A DNA stretch of 64,000 bases from CAWKEY01 sp963848675 (GTDB lineage: Bacteria > Pseudomonadota > Gammaproteobacteria > Methylococcales > Methylomonadaceae): assembly GCA_963848675.1 (NCBI GenBank), contig CAWKEY010000024.1, forward strand, positions 1 through 64,000, in the 5' to 3' direction. The notes beneath the pieces are model-generated. The model was not told where the DNA came from. It saw nothing but the letters and a program-made list of their open reading frames with translations, and searched no databases. This document shows positions 30,997 through 40,110 of this stretch, piece by piece (the first letter of the stretch is position 1; the number at the start of each line of letters is the position of its first letter). Position numbers and translations under genes: made by a program.

Positions 30997-33181
30997 CAAA
31001 AAAATAGCGGCAGCGTCATGCTTTGTGGCGGCAGGATTAACGCTTTCCGGTTGCGAGTTACTCAGGCCTCACCAAGCCGCCAAGCTGCCTCTGCTTCCCG
31101 TAGCACAGGCAAAACCCGGTGATCAAAGCAGTCTAGCGTTTGAACAGCTGCAAAACAAGCCGCCGGTCACCGAGTCCATGCAGCCACAGATAGAGTTATA
31201 TCCTGGAACGGATCGGTCTATATCGCCATTACCAGTGTCGCAGAGAAAAATTACGCCGCGAGGCGCCGGATCCTATAGCCTGAATTTTGATGACGCCGAT
31301 CTGGGCGAAGTGGCCAAGGTTATTTTAAGCGACATACTCGGTCAAAATTATGTCCTGAGCCCCAAGGTGGCGGGCAAGGTCACCTTGCAAACTACCGAGG
31401 CATTAACCAAAGAAGAACTGCTGCCGACCCTGGAAATGTTGTTGCAGATGAATAATGCCGCTCTGATTAAGGATGGAAGAACATACCGTATAGAACCCGC
31501 GGCCGATGCCTTATACAGCGCTGATGTTTCGGGCGCTGGTTTAGGTAGAGCCGGCTATCAGCTTAAAGTCATACCGCTTAAAAATGTCGCGGTCGAAGAT
31601 ATTGCCGCTATTTTAAAGCCGCTGGTGCATGAAAAAACCGTTCTTAATGTTGATGGTGCACGCAATATCCTGTTTGCGTCGGGAACCGCCGATGAAATGG
31701 CGCGTGTCATGGATTTGGTGAATACCTTTGATGTTGATGTCTTGAAAGGCCGGTCTTTTGGCTTGTTTCCACTAGCCCATGTTGATCCGGGGGAGATTAT
31801 TGATGAGCTGGAAGCGGTTTTCAACACAAAAAGCAGCGGTGAGGATACTGGTTTTTTCCGATTTATTGAGATTGAACGCCTGAATGCGGTGCTGGCAATC
31901 ACCCATCAAGCCCGGTATTTAAAAGATATAGAAAATTGGGTGATTAGGCTGGATAGAGCCAACACGGCCACTGGCGGCGGTGTGAATGTCTATAAGGTTC
32001 AACATGCGGATGCCGAGGAATTGGCGAATACGTTAAATGAAATTTTTACTGGCGCCGCAAAGAAAGAAAAATCAGCGAAAGTTGCTCCAGGGCAAAAAGC
32101 GGCTGAGGCAAGCAATAAACCGGCGGACGATAAGTCCATGTCTAAAAAAAGCTCAGCCAGTAATCAACCGACTGGCGATGCCACGGTATCTAATGTCGAA
32201 AATGTAAGAATAATTGCTGATAAAGCGAATAATGCCGTAGTTATTGTTGCCACGCCTCGCGAGTACGCAACAATTCTTCCAGTCATAAAGGATCTTGACA
32301 TATTACCCTTGCAAGTGCTGATTGATGCGTCAGTCGTCTCGGTTAAGTTGACGGATAATTTACGGTACGGCATAGAGTGGTTTTTAAGACAAGGAGACAC
32401 GGCAGTCGGCAGCAATTTAGGCGGGGAAGGGGCAGCGACTGGAATTAACCTGGGAAATCTGGCAGTTGAAGCGGGCAAGGCCTTTGGAACAGGGGGACTT
32501 AGCCTGGTACAGAACTCGGGTTCTGTAAAAGCTGTTTTACATGCGGAAGCCAGTAAGGGTAACGTTGATGTCATTTCATCGCCATCGTTAATGGTGTTAA
32601 ATAATCAGGAAGCGAAAATAAATGTCGGTCAACAAGTACCCGTATCAACCGGCAGCACATCGACTCCTTTAGGTGGAGGGGTTGGCGGCACCTTAGCCGT
32701 ATCCAATTCAATTCAATATAAAGATACCGGCGTCACCCTGGAAGTGACCCCCAGGGTTAATGCGAACGGTATGGTTATTATGCAAATCAAGCAAATTGTT
32801 AGTAGCGTAGTGAATATACCAACTTCAGGTTCTACTGCTACTCAACAACAAACCCCTACCATTGATAAAAAAGAGATTGAAAGTTCCGTGGCTGTACTGG
32901 ACGGGGAAACGATAGCGTTAGGCGGCTTAATTGATGAACAAAACACTGAGAACAAAAATGGGATTCCTTGGCTATATCAACTGCCGTTGATAGGGCCATT
33001 GTTTGGAAGCACAACTTATGCTAAAACCAAAAATGAACTGGTTATCCTGATTACCCCGCGCGTGGTAAAAAGCAAGCAGGATTCCAGAGTGATTTCCGAT
33101 GAATTCAAGCGCAAACTGACCGGTATTTATCAGGAAGTCCCCGTTGCTATTGACGGTGCCTCGGTAGAAGAATCCCGGTAA
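30989..33181 (+). CDS. gspD: Type II secretion outer-membrane secretin GspD
   Basis: The secretin forms the outer-membrane channel for folded exoproteins. It has 730 aa from ATG 30989. The N-terminus is a lipoprotein signal with lipobox LSGC, so it is probably lipid-anchored. N0 (NFDDADLGEVAKVILSDILGQNYVLSP) and N1-N3 domains follow; a Ser/Lys/Ala-rich linker interrupts N3 near residues 360-405. The secretin core ends in ALGGLIDEQ, IPWLYQLPLIGPLFGS and KNELVILITPRVV. Last gene of the gsp operon; a stem-loop follows. Confidence 0.93.
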   Translation: MNNKKIAAASCFVAAGLTLSGCELLRPHQAAKLPLLPVAQAKPGDQSSLAFEQLQNKPPVTESMQPQIELYPGTDRSISPLPVSQRKITPRGAGSYSLNFDDADLGEVAKVILSDILGQNYVLSPKVAGKVTLQTTEALTKEELLPTLEMLLQMNNAALIKDGRTYRIEPAADALYSADVSGAGLGRAGYQLKVIPLKNVAVEDIAAILKPLVHEKTVLNVDGARNILFASGTADEMARVMDLVNTFDVDVLKGRSFGLFPLAHVDPGEIIDELEAVFNTKSSGEDTGFFRFIEIERLNAVLAITHQARYLKDIENWVIRLDRANTATGGGVNVYKVQHADAEELANTLNEIFTGAAKKEKSAKVAPGQKAAEASNKPADDKSMSKKSSASNQPTGDATVSNVENVRIIADKANNAVVIVATPREYATILPVIKDLDILPLQVLIDASVVSVKLTDNLRYGIEWFLRQGDTAVGSNLGGEGAATGINLGNLAVEAGKAFGTGGLSLVQNSGSVKAVLHAEASKGNVDVISSPSLMVLNNQEAKINVGQQVPVSTGSTSTPLGGGVGGTLAVSNSIQYKDTGVTLEVTPRVNANGMVIMQIKQIVSSVVNIPTSGSTATQQQTPTIDKKEIESSVAVLDGETIALGGLIDEQNTENKNGIPWLYQLPLIGPLFGSTTYAKTKNELVILITPRVVKSKQDSRVISDEFKRKLTGIYQEVPVAIDGASVEESR

Positions 33182-33196
33182 AACTTTAAGAGAGGA

Positions 33197-33227
33197 TATA
33201 GCCCGATGCCCACTGTATCGGGCTATA
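33197..33227. terminator. Stem-loop between convergent gspD and rpiA
   Basis: An 11-bp perfect stem TATAGCCCGAT / ATCGGGCTATA with a 9-base loop lies 15 bases after gspD and 11 bases before the rpiA stop. T-rich tails are weak on both sides. Probably a bidirectional terminator. Confidence 0.65.
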
Positions 33228-33238
33228 GTGAACCGCTT

Positions 33239-33892
33239 TTAAAGCGTAATGACCTCGGTGCCTTTGCTGATTAACACCACATCGGCAGGGCGCATGGCAA
33301 ACAGGCCAACGGTCACGACGCCGGCAATATTGTTGATCAGCTGTTCCATCTTAACGGGTTCCATGATTTCCATATTATGCACATCCAGAATCTCGCAGTG
33401 ATTGTCAGTGATGCAGTTTTCTCGCCACACCGGTTGACCGCCCAATTTAACAATTTCTCTGGCCACATAGCTTCTGGCCATCGGGATGACCTCAACCGGT
33501 AAAGGGAATTTCCCCAAAATATCAACGGCTTTCGATTCGTCGGCAATACACACAAAAGTTTTGCTGGCGGCGGCAACAATTTTCTCCCGGGTCAAGGCCG
33601 CGCCGCCGCCTTTGATCATCTGTTTGCGCGGATTCACCTCGTCAGCACCATCCACATAGACCTCAAGCGATCCCACTGCGTTTAAATCAAACACCGGTAT
33701 GCCCAGTTTTTTCAGACGCTCGGTGCTGGCTTGGGAGCTGGATACGGCGCCGTCAATGGATCCTTTAAAATCAGCCAGGTAATCAATAAAGTGATTGACA
33801 GTGGAGCCTGTGCCGACGCCAATGATGGGCACATCTTTAATGTATTTAAGGGCGGCTTGAGCAACTTTTTGTTTTAATTCGTCTTGAGTCAT
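33239..33892 (-). CDS. rpiA: Ribose-5-phosphate isomerase A
   Basis: RpiA interconverts ribose 5-phosphate and ribulose 5-phosphate in the pentose phosphate pathway. In a methanotroph it would also serve the ribulose monophosphate cycle. It has 217 aa (219 in E. coli). Active-site positions are intact: GTGSTVNHFI (27-36), DGADEVNP with Asp81 and Asp84, KGGGAALTREK with Lys94 and the catalytic Glu103. It is convergent with gspD and divergent from ilvA, with 85 bases between the starts. Confidence 0.96.
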   Translation of the reverse strand: MTQDELKQKVAQAALKYIKDVPIIGVGTGSTVNHFIDYLADFKGSIDGAVSSSQASTERLKKLGIPVFDLNAVGSLEVYVDGADEVNPRKQMIKGGGAALTREKIVAAASKTFVCIADESKAVDILGKFPLPVEVIPMARSYVAREIVKLGGQPVWRENCITDNHCEILDVHNMEIMEPVKMEQLINNIAGVVTVGLFAMRPADVVLISKGTEVITL

Positions 33893-33977
33893 GAGGCTTT
33901 CCTAATTCCAGTTAAGCAAAGTTAATACTGTGGGATAATACCGCAGATACCGAGAGACTTCAGCCGATTTTTAAAAA

Positions 33978-35510
33978 ATGCTGCAAAAATACATAGAAAA
34001 AATTCTCAGAGCCAATGTTTACGATGTAGCCATAGAAACGCCCCTGGATTTCGCGTCATCGCTGTCAAAACGCCTGGCTAATACTGTGTATTTGAAACGG
34101 GAAGACTTGCAGCCGGTATTCTCGTTCAAATTGCGCGGCGCCTACAATAAAATGGCCCTGCTTGATGAGCAGGAGCGCACAAAAGGCGTCATTGCCGCTT
34201 CCGCCGGCAATCATGCTCAGGGCGTTGCTTTAGCGGCAAACAGGCTGGGTATCCAGGCACTGATCGTGATGCCGAAAACAACGCCGGAAATCAAGGTTGA
34301 TTCAGTAAAAGCCCGGGGCGCCCACATCATTTTACATGGCGATTCTTATGATGAAGCTTACGCACACGCTAAAGAGCTGGCCGCACAAAACGACATGGTA
34401 TTTATTCATCCTTACGATGATCCGGATGTCATAGCAGGGCAAGGCACTGTCGGCATGGAAATACTCAGGCAGCAGACCGGCGATCTGGAGGCAATCTTTG
34501 TTCCGGTTGGCGGTGGTGGACTGATTGCCGGCATTGCCGTTTATGTCAAATTTGTCCGTCCGGATATTAAAATCATCGGGGTAGAACCCGATGATGCCGA
34601 TTGCCTCAATCGGGCCTTGAAAGCGAACCGCCGGGTCATCATTAAACAGGTCGGCTTATTTGCCGATGGCGTTGCCGTCAAGCAAGTCGGCAAAGAGCCT
34701 TTCCACCTGGCGCACCGGTTTGTTGATGAAGTCATTACCGTTAATACCGACGAAATCTGCGCGGCGATCAAAGACATATTTGATGATACCCGCTCTGTTG
34801 CCGAGCCCGCCGGCGCTTTGGCGGTGGCCGGATTAAAAAAATATGTAGAGCGCGAGAAAATAAGCGGGAAAACGCTGGTCGCCATCGACAGCGGCGCCAA
34901 TATTAATTTCGATCGTTTGCGCTATGTCGCCGAGCGCGCGCAAGTGGGCGAATACCGGGAGATTCTTTTAGCCGTCAGCATTCCCGAAATACCCGGCAGT
35001 TTTTTACGATTTTGCAGCATGCTCGGTAATCGCAGCATTACCGAGTTCAACTATCGCTATTTTGACCCGGCACGGGCCCAGGTTTTTGCCGGCATATCCA
35101 GTAGTGGTCTGGAATCCGATCGGGCTGAACTGATCCAGCAATTACAGGATAAGGGCTTTGAAGTGACCGACATGACCACCAATGAACTGGCCAAGGAACA
35201 TGTGCGGTACATGGTCGGTGGCAACGCACCGTGTGAACTCAATGAGGTTGTCTATAGCCTGCAATTTCCAGAAAGACCCGGTGCTTTGTTGAAATTTTTA
35301 ACCGCGCTGGGCGGGCGCTGGAATATCAGCCTGTTCCATTACCGCAATCATGGCGCCGCCTTCGGCAAGGTTCTGATGGGCCTGCAAATGCCCAAATCGG
35401 AACGCAAGGCCTTTCAACACTGCCTGGATGATCTGGACTTTGCCTATCAGGAAGAAACCGAAAATCCGGCGTATCGGCTGTTTTCCGGTGCCGGCGAGTT
35501 GAAAACCTAA
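33978..35510 (+). CDS. ilvA: Threonine ammonia-lyase, biosynthetic
   Basis: This PLP enzyme deaminates threonine to 2-oxobutanoate, the first committed step to isoleucine. It has 510 aa (514 in E. coli). The PLP lysine is in PVFSFKLRGAYNKM (Lys51), the glycine-rich phosphate loop is VPVGGGGLIAG, and two ACT-like regulatory domains occupy about 330-405 and 425-500 (FPERPGALLKFLTALGGRWNISLFHYR), as in the isoleucine-inhibited form. No leader peptide or attenuator is seen upstream. It is monocistronic; a small palindrome, TGCGGAA-a-TTCCGCA (35568-35582), follows. Confidence 0.95.
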   Translation: MLQKYIEKILRANVYDVAIETPLDFASSLSKRLANTVYLKREDLQPVFSFKLRGAYNKMALLDEQERTKGVIAASAGNHAQGVALAANRLGIQALIVMPKTTPEIKVDSVKARGAHIILHGDSYDEAYAHAKELAAQNDMVFIHPYDDPDVIAGQGTVGMEILRQQTGDLEAIFVPVGGGGLIAGIAVYVKFVRPDIKIIGVEPDDADCLNRALKANRRVIIKQVGLFADGVAVKQVGKEPFHLAHRFVDEVITVNTDEICAAIKDIFDDTRSVAEPAGALAVAGLKKYVEREKISGKTLVAIDSGANINFDRLRYVAERAQVGEYREILLAVSIPEIPGSFLRFCSMLGNRSITEFNYRYFDPARAQVFAGISSSGLESDRAELIQQLQDKGFEVTDMTTNELAKEHVRYMVGGNAPCELNEVVYSLQFPERPGALLKFLTALGGRWNISLFHYRNHGAAFGKVLMGLQMPKSERKAFQHCLDDLDFAYQEETENPAYRLFSGAGELKT

Positions 35511-35640
35511 GTAAAGCAGAGAATGTAAGGCCGCGTTCATTGCTTAACTGTGCGCCCAGTACACTATTGCGGAAATTCCGCATGAGACTCTGAATGACGC
35601 AATTTAGCTAGCGCTTCAATTGGGAGCAATACTTAAGCCC

Positions 35641-36099
35641 CTACTCCAAAGACAATATAAAGTCCCACTGCTGTTTGGAGACCGGCATAATCGAGAGCCG
35701 GTTGCCGCGTTTGACCAGGGCGAGGTCTGCCATTTCCGGGTGTTGTTTTAATTCCTGCAGGGTAATGGTGCGCGACAGCGTTCCGACAAGCTTCACATCG
35801 ACCATGAACCAGCGCGGCTTGGCCGGGTCGCTTTTGGGGTCGAAATGTTTATCTTCGGGGTCAAAGGCGGAAAAGTCAGCATAGCCTTCCCGAACCACTT
35901 CCATAATGCCGACAATTCCCGGTGCAGTGCAGTTGGAATGGTAGAAAAACACCTGGTCGCCGAGTTTCATGGCATCGCGCATCATGTTCCTGGCCTGATA
36001 ATTGCGGACGCCGTCCCAGTGTTCGGTCTGGCTGGGCTTTTGGTAGAGGTCGTTAATGCCGAACGCGTCAGGTTCGGATTTCATTAGCCAGAAGTTCAT
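35641..36099 (-). CDS. EVE domain-containing protein
   Basis: A 152-aa protein made almost entirely of an EVE (PUA-like) domain: NFWLMKSEPDAFGINDL, HWDGVRNYQARNMMRDAMKLGDQVFFYHSNC, PGIVGIMEVVREGY and DVKLVGTLSRTITLQELK. The family (thymocyte nuclear protein 1-like) binds modified bases in nucleic acids; the bacterial substrate is not known. It lies just downstream of the 6S RNA gene on the same strand, where E. coli has ygfA. Confidence 0.9.
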   Translation of the reverse strand: MNFWLMKSEPDAFGINDLYQKPSQTEHWDGVRNYQARNMMRDAMKLGDQVFFYHSNCTAPGIVGIMEVVREGYADFSAFDPEDKHFDPKSDPAKPRWFMVDVKLVGTLSRTITLQELKQHPEMADLALVKRGNRLSIMPVSKQQWDFILSLE

Positions 36100-36120
36100 G
36101 GTGATTTTTTATAAAGTGGG

Positions 36121-36308
36121 GTGTATCTCCCGCCGGCGCCGTTACATGCTTTCGTCCTTGAACCGGAGGTTCAAGTGGGGACTAATCCGATAAATCAGGC
36201 TTCCCGTATAAAACGGGCATGCACACCATTAAAGGTAACAGCCCCCGGGGTACATGCAGGTTCAGGAAACACCCAGCACAATCTCGAACGCTACAGGAGA
36301 TACAGAGT
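36121..36308 (-). ncRNA. ssrS: 6S RNA
   Basis: This fills the gap between zapA and the EVE gene on the minus strand, the standard place for 6S RNA. On that strand the RNA starts near ctgtatctcctgtagcg and ends gcgggagatacac, so the ends pair (gtatctcc / ggagatac). The 3' half contains acttgaacctccggttcaag, the same type of small hairpin that E. coli 6S has (cttgaacc...ggttcaag). The gcatgc and ataCGGGAAGCCT-like segment of the closing stem is present. Length about 188 nt. 6S RNA mimics an open promoter and sequesters sigma-70 RNA polymerase. Ends are approximate. Confidence 0.85.
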
Positions 36309-36314
36309 TATAGT

Positions 36315-36623
36315 TTAACGTGTTTGCGAATTTTCCAAAACGTTTTCTATTTTGTGGCTCATGCCGGTCAGAGCTTCACTGAGTTTCTGGGTGAGCAAGG
36401 CATTTTGTTGTTTCATTTGTGCCAGTTCGTGAGCCAGGTTAAGTGCAGCCATCACCGCAATTCTATCCGGACCGCTGACTCGGCCGGAGTCTCTGATTTT
36501 GCGCATCTGCGTATCAAGCTGATGCGCAGAATTGATCAGTTCATCGCGATCTTCAGGGCCGCAGGCAATTTTGTAATCTTTGCCCAAAATGCTAATGGAT
36601 ACCGCGAGGGTGTTATTGTTCAT
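36315..36623 (-). CDS. zapA: Cell division protein ZapA
   Basis: A Z-ring associated protein that crosslinks FtsZ filaments. It has 102 aa. The N-terminal domain has VSISILGKDYKIACGPEDRDELINSAHQLDTQM, followed by RIAVMAALNLAHEL and a C-terminal coiled coil. Its ATG overlaps the stop of the upstream coiled-coil gene by 4 bases (ATGA), so the two are translated together. 6S RNA lies just downstream. Confidence 0.93.
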   Translation of the reverse strand: MNNNTLAVSISILGKDYKIACGPEDRDELINSAHQLDTQMRKIRDSGRVSGPDRIAVMAALNLAHELAQMKQQNALLTQKLSEALTGMSHKIENVLENSQTR

Positions 36624-36847
36624 GAGCCGTGCTCCATTGCTTTAAGACGAGTAATCATTGCTTCAACCCGGGTTCTAGCCAACGTGGTCTTTTCCAGTAA
36701 TTTGGCTTTTTCGCGTACCAAGGCATCTTGTTTGGTTTTCAAGCTGCTGTTTTCACTTTTCACATGCTGGTATTGCTCGATGAGCTTGTTCAGCTTGTCT
36801 TCGAGTTCTTTTAATTCTGAGGATGGATCGGTTTGTGAATGAGTCAT
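36620..36847 (-). CDS. Small coiled-coil protein upstream of zapA (TIGR02449-like)
   Basis: A 75-aa protein, nearly all coiled coil: SELKELEDKLNKLIEQYQ, SSLKTKQDALVREKAKLLEKT and TRVEAMITRLKAM, with leucine/isoleucine heptads. It resembles the short proteins found directly before zapA in many gammaproteobacteria, and in build it resembles ZapB. A role in cell division is inferred from context only. ATG 36847 (MTHSQTD) is preferred over the further upstream start at 36865. Confidence 0.75.
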   Translation of the reverse strand: MTHSQTDPSSELKELEDKLNKLIEQYQHVKSENSSLKTKQDALVREKAKLLEKTTLARTRVEAMITRLKAMEHGS

Positions 36848-37046
36848 GGTGGGTAACTTAAGCATTACAGTTATTCAGCAACGCGGGCTGAGTTAGTGAA
36901 TTCGTTGAGTTGGGCTGCATTTAAAAAAGGCAACGGTTTCATCGTTGAGTTGCTCGTGGAAAGATGAACAAATGTTATCCAAGCCGTTGATCAATGGTAG
37001 CATAAGCAGGGTATTTTTTTTAGCGATAAATTGTGATGTGGGGATC

Positions 37047-37574
37047 ATGGCTTACCAGGTAATAAATGCGGTATTAGAACGCATGGATGCGGACTTCGGC
37101 GCTGCCGAGGCCCACGGCACGGCGGCCGGGATGTTATGTATCAATGCACGAGCCGAAAGTGCTGATTGGTTAAAGGAGTTGGTTCAGGATGCGGCGCCTT
37201 TGCCGGATGAAGACAGGACTTTGCTGCTGCGCTTGTTTGAACAGACACGCGATTTGCTGGGCAGTGACGAGTTTGAATTTGACCTGTTTTTGCCGGAAGA
37301 CGAGGCCTTGCTCGGCGAGCGCATTGAAGCATTAAGCAGCTGGTGCCAAGGTTTTTTGTTTGGTGTCGGCTCCTCTTATTCAGAGCCGGTCTGGCCCGGT
37401 GATGTGGGCGAGATTCTCAAAGATATCATGGAATTTACCAAACTGGATGCCGAGGCCGAGGCCGAAGGTGAGGAAGATGAGCGTGCCTTTATGGAAATTA
37501 CCGAATATCTGCGCTCGGCGGTTTTATTGTTGCGGGATGAGCTGGGCAGTAACGCAACCGGCACGGTACATTAG
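37047..37574 (+). CDS. ygfB: YgfB/UPF0149 family protein
   Basis: A 175-aa protein of the YecA/YgfB family. Conserved features: EAHGTAAGMLCINA near residue 20, a Trp in WLKEL, WCQGFLFGVG near 105, and the acidic C-terminal helix (EEDERAFMEITEYLRSAVLLLRDEL). Function is not established in general; a regulatory role for YgfB has been reported in Pseudomonas. Start ATG 37047 (MAYQVINAV) is chosen; the upstream open frame lacks family similarity. It heads ygfB-pepP-ubiH-ubiI, 9 bases before pepP, divergent from zapA. Confidence 0.88.
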   Translation: MAYQVINAVLERMDADFGAAEAHGTAAGMLCINARAESADWLKELVQDAAPLPDEDRTLLLRLFEQTRDLLGSDEFEFDLFLPEDEALLGERIEALSSWCQGFLFGVGSSYSEPVWPGDVGEILKDIMEFTKLDAEAEAEGEEDERAFMEITEYLRSAVLLLRDELGSNATGTVH

Positions 37575-37583
37575 GCGGCAAAC

Positions 37584-38894
37584 ATGAAACAAAACGAATT
37601 TAAAAAACGGCGCCAGCAGCTTATGCAGCGTATCGGCAAGGGCAATATCGCGCTGATAGGCAGCGCTTCCATTCGAACCCGGAACCGGGATGTCGATTAT
37701 CCGTTCCGCCAGGATAGTGATTTTTATTATTTAACCGGTTTTAATGAGCCGGATTCGCTGGCCGTTTTCATTCCTGGCCGGGAGCAGGGCGAATACATTC
37801 TGTTCTGCCGTGAGTTCGATGAGAAAAAAGCCTTGTGGGAGGGCGCGCATGCGGGACTGGAAGGCGCGACGAAACATTATGAGGCTGATGATTCTTTCCC
37901 GATTGATGATCTCGATGACATCCTGCCAGGCATGCTGGAAGACAAGGGCAAGGTGTATTATCCGATGGGGCGTGATTCAGACCTGGATCATCATTTGCTA
38001 GAATGGATAAATCATATCCGCAGCCAGTCCAGAACCGGGGTTAATGCGCCCGGCGAACTGGTGTCGCTGGAGCATATCGTGCATGAAATGCGGCTGTTCA
38101 AAAGTCCTGAAGAACTTAAGCTGATGCGCCGCGCCGCGGAAGTGTCCGCAAACGCCCATGTCAAAGCCATGCAGGCCTGCAAACCCGGTCTGTACGAATA
38201 TCAGATAGAGGCGGAAATCGTATATCATTTTATCCAGAACGGCTTGCGCGCGGTGGCTTATCCCTCCATCGTTGCCGCCGGCAAAAATGCCTGTGTGCTG
38301 CACTATACCGAGAATAAAGACAAATTAAAAAATGGCGATTTACTGCTGATTGATGCCGGCGCCGAGTGCGACCATTATGCCGCCGACATTACCCGTACCT
38401 TTCCGGTTTCCGGGCGCTTTAGCGAGCCGCAAAAACAGCTCTATCAGCTGGTTCTGGATGCGCAGCTTGCCGCTATTGATTGTATTAAGCCCGGCGCGCC
38501 CTGGCATCTGGCGCATGATGCATCCGTTGCCGTGCTCACCAAAGGCTTGGTCGCGCTGGGCTTGCTTAAGGGCAGGGTGGCAAAACTCATCAAGGATGAA
38601 AAATACAAACAGTTTTACATGCACCGGATCGGTCATTGGCTGGGCATGGACGTGCATGATGTCGGTGATTACAAGCTGGACAAGGAATGGCGCTTGCTGG
38701 AAGCCGGCATGGTGTTGACGGTCGAGCCGGGCTTGTACATACCGCCGGATTGCGCTACGGTTGATGAAAAATGGTGCGGCATAGGCATCCGCATCGAAGA
38801 TGATGTGCTGGTCACCGGACAGGGGCATGAGATTCTGACCGCGGCTGTGCCCAAAACCATAGCAGACATAGAAGCAATTATGCAGGTTCACTGA
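37584..38894 (+). CDS. pepP: Xaa-Pro aminopeptidase (aminopeptidase P)
   Basis: A cytoplasmic metallopeptidase that removes N-terminal residues before proline. It has 436 aa (441 in E. coli). The N-terminal creatinase-like domain (RNRDVDYPFRQDSDFYYLTGFNEP) is followed by a pita-bread domain with all five metal ligands visible: two Asp in LIDAGAECDHYAADITRTFP, His in RIGHWLGMDVHD, Glu in TVEPGLYIP and Glu in GIRIEDDVLV. Its stop overlaps the ubiH start (TGATG). Confidence 0.96.
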   Translation: MKQNEFKKRRQQLMQRIGKGNIALIGSASIRTRNRDVDYPFRQDSDFYYLTGFNEPDSLAVFIPGREQGEYILFCREFDEKKALWEGAHAGLEGATKHYEADDSFPIDDLDDILPGMLEDKGKVYYPMGRDSDLDHHLLEWINHIRSQSRTGVNAPGELVSLEHIVHEMRLFKSPEELKLMRRAAEVSANAHVKAMQACKPGLYEYQIEAEIVYHFIQNGLRAVAYPSIVAAGKNACVLHYTENKDKLKNGDLLLIDAGAECDHYAADITRTFPVSGRFSEPQKQLYQLVLDAQLAAIDCIKPGAPWHLAHDASVAVLTKGLVALGLLKGRVAKLIKDEKYKQFYMHRIGHWLGMDVHDVGDYKLDKEWRLLEAGMVLTVEPGLYIPPDCATVDEKWCGIGIRIEDDVLVTGQGHEILTAAVPKTIADIEAIMQVH

Positions 38895-40105
38895 TGCATC
38901 AGGATTATGATTTATTGATTGTGGGCGGCGGCCTTGCAGGCAACAGTCTGGCGCTGGCGTTAAAAGACACTGGCTTGCGCATAGCCATTGTTGAAGCGAA
39001 TACTCGGCAGCAGTTGCATGCGTCGCCTGCCGGCGACCGGGCGCTGGCTTTGGCCGCCGGCACAGTCAAGATGCTGGAGGCGCTCGGTATCTGGTCAGGA
39101 ATCAATCAGGCCGCTTGTGCGATAAAAAACATCCATATTTCCGATCGCGGTCATTTTGGCAAAACCCGGCTGTCGGCAGCCAAAGAAAATGTAGAGGCGC
39201 TGGGTTATGTGATTACGGCGCGGGATATTGAAGCGCATGTGGCTCAGCAGGTTGAGCAGGCCAATATCAAAGTCATTTGTCCGGCACGCGTGGCTGGCTT
39301 GATGTCTGGCGATAACGAAGTCAGCGTTAGTTTAAAACAGGGCGATTTGGCGTCAAGCGTTTCGGCCAGGCTGCTGGTAGGCGCCGACGGCGGACAGTCA
39401 TCGGTACGCAAACTGCTGAACATAACGCAACAAGTTACCGGGTACGGGCAAACGGCGCTGGTGACGACTGTAAAGACGGCTATCTCCAATCAACATACCG
39501 CCTATGAACGCTTTACCGCTTCAGGTCCGCTGGCGCTGCTGCCCGTAGATGACCGGCATTGCGCTGTCGTCTGGACCCGCACCGACGAGGATGCCAAGGC
39601 GCTGATGTCGGGTAGCGAGGCGGATTTTCTGGATGAGCTACAGCACTGTTTCGGTTATAAACTGGGTGAGCTTACTTTGGCCGCCCCGCGGCGAGCGTTT
39701 CCGCTGTCGCTCATCCGGGCCGAGAAAATGCTTGCAGAGCGCACGGTGATTATCGGCAATGCCGTTCATCAACTGCATCCGGTTGCTGGTCAAGGCTTTA
39801 ATCTGGGTTTGCGCGATGTTGTGCAGCTGGCCGAAATGCTCATTAATCAGCATGAAGCCGGTAAAGATATTGGCGCAGCCGAATTTTTAAACCGCTATGC
39901 GCAGGCCCGGCAGAAAGATCATAATCAGGTTATCGGCTTTACCGATACCATCGTACGGATTTTTTCCAATGATTGGCTGGCGCTGGCGGCTGCCAGAAAT
40001 GCCGGCTTGACGGTGCTGGATCATATTCCGGCCGCAAAATCGCTGCTGACACGCCATGCTATGGGACTGGCAGGGCGCATGCCGCGTTTGGGGTACAGGA
40101 GATAG
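38894..40105 (+). CDS. ubiH: 2-octaprenyl-6-methoxyphenol hydroxylase (ubiquinone biosynthesis)
   Basis: An FAD-dependent aromatic hydroxylase of the UbiH/COQ6 family acting in ubiquinone ring hydroxylation. It has 403 aa. The FAD dinucleotide motif is DLLIVGGGLAGNSLALAL, the second motif is LLVGADGGQSSVRK, and the late motif is VIIGNAVHQLHPVAGQGFNLGLRDV, whose Gly-Asn-x-x start is typical of UbiH rather than UbiI/UbiF. Gene order ygfB-pepP-ubiH-ubiI matches enterobacteria. It overlaps pepP by one base; ubiI follows 5 bases later. Confidence 0.92.
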   Translation: MHQDYDLLIVGGGLAGNSLALALKDTGLRIAIVEANTRQQLHASPAGDRALALAAGTVKMLEALGIWSGINQAACAIKNIHISDRGHFGKTRLSAAKENVEALGYVITARDIEAHVAQQVEQANIKVICPARVAGLMSGDNEVSVSLKQGDLASSVSARLLVGADGGQSSVRKLLNITQQVTGYGQTALVTTVKTAISNQHTAYERFTASGPLALLPVDDRHCAVVWTRTDEDAKALMSGSEADFLDELQHCFGYKLGELTLAAPRRAFPLSLIRAEKMLAERTVIIGNAVHQLHPVAGQGFNLGLRDVVQLAEMLINQHEAGKDIGAAEFLNRYAQARQKDHNQVIGFTDTIVRIFSNDWLALAAARNAGLTVLDHIPAAKSLLTRHAMGLAGRMPRLGYRR

Positions 40106-40110
40106 CAATA

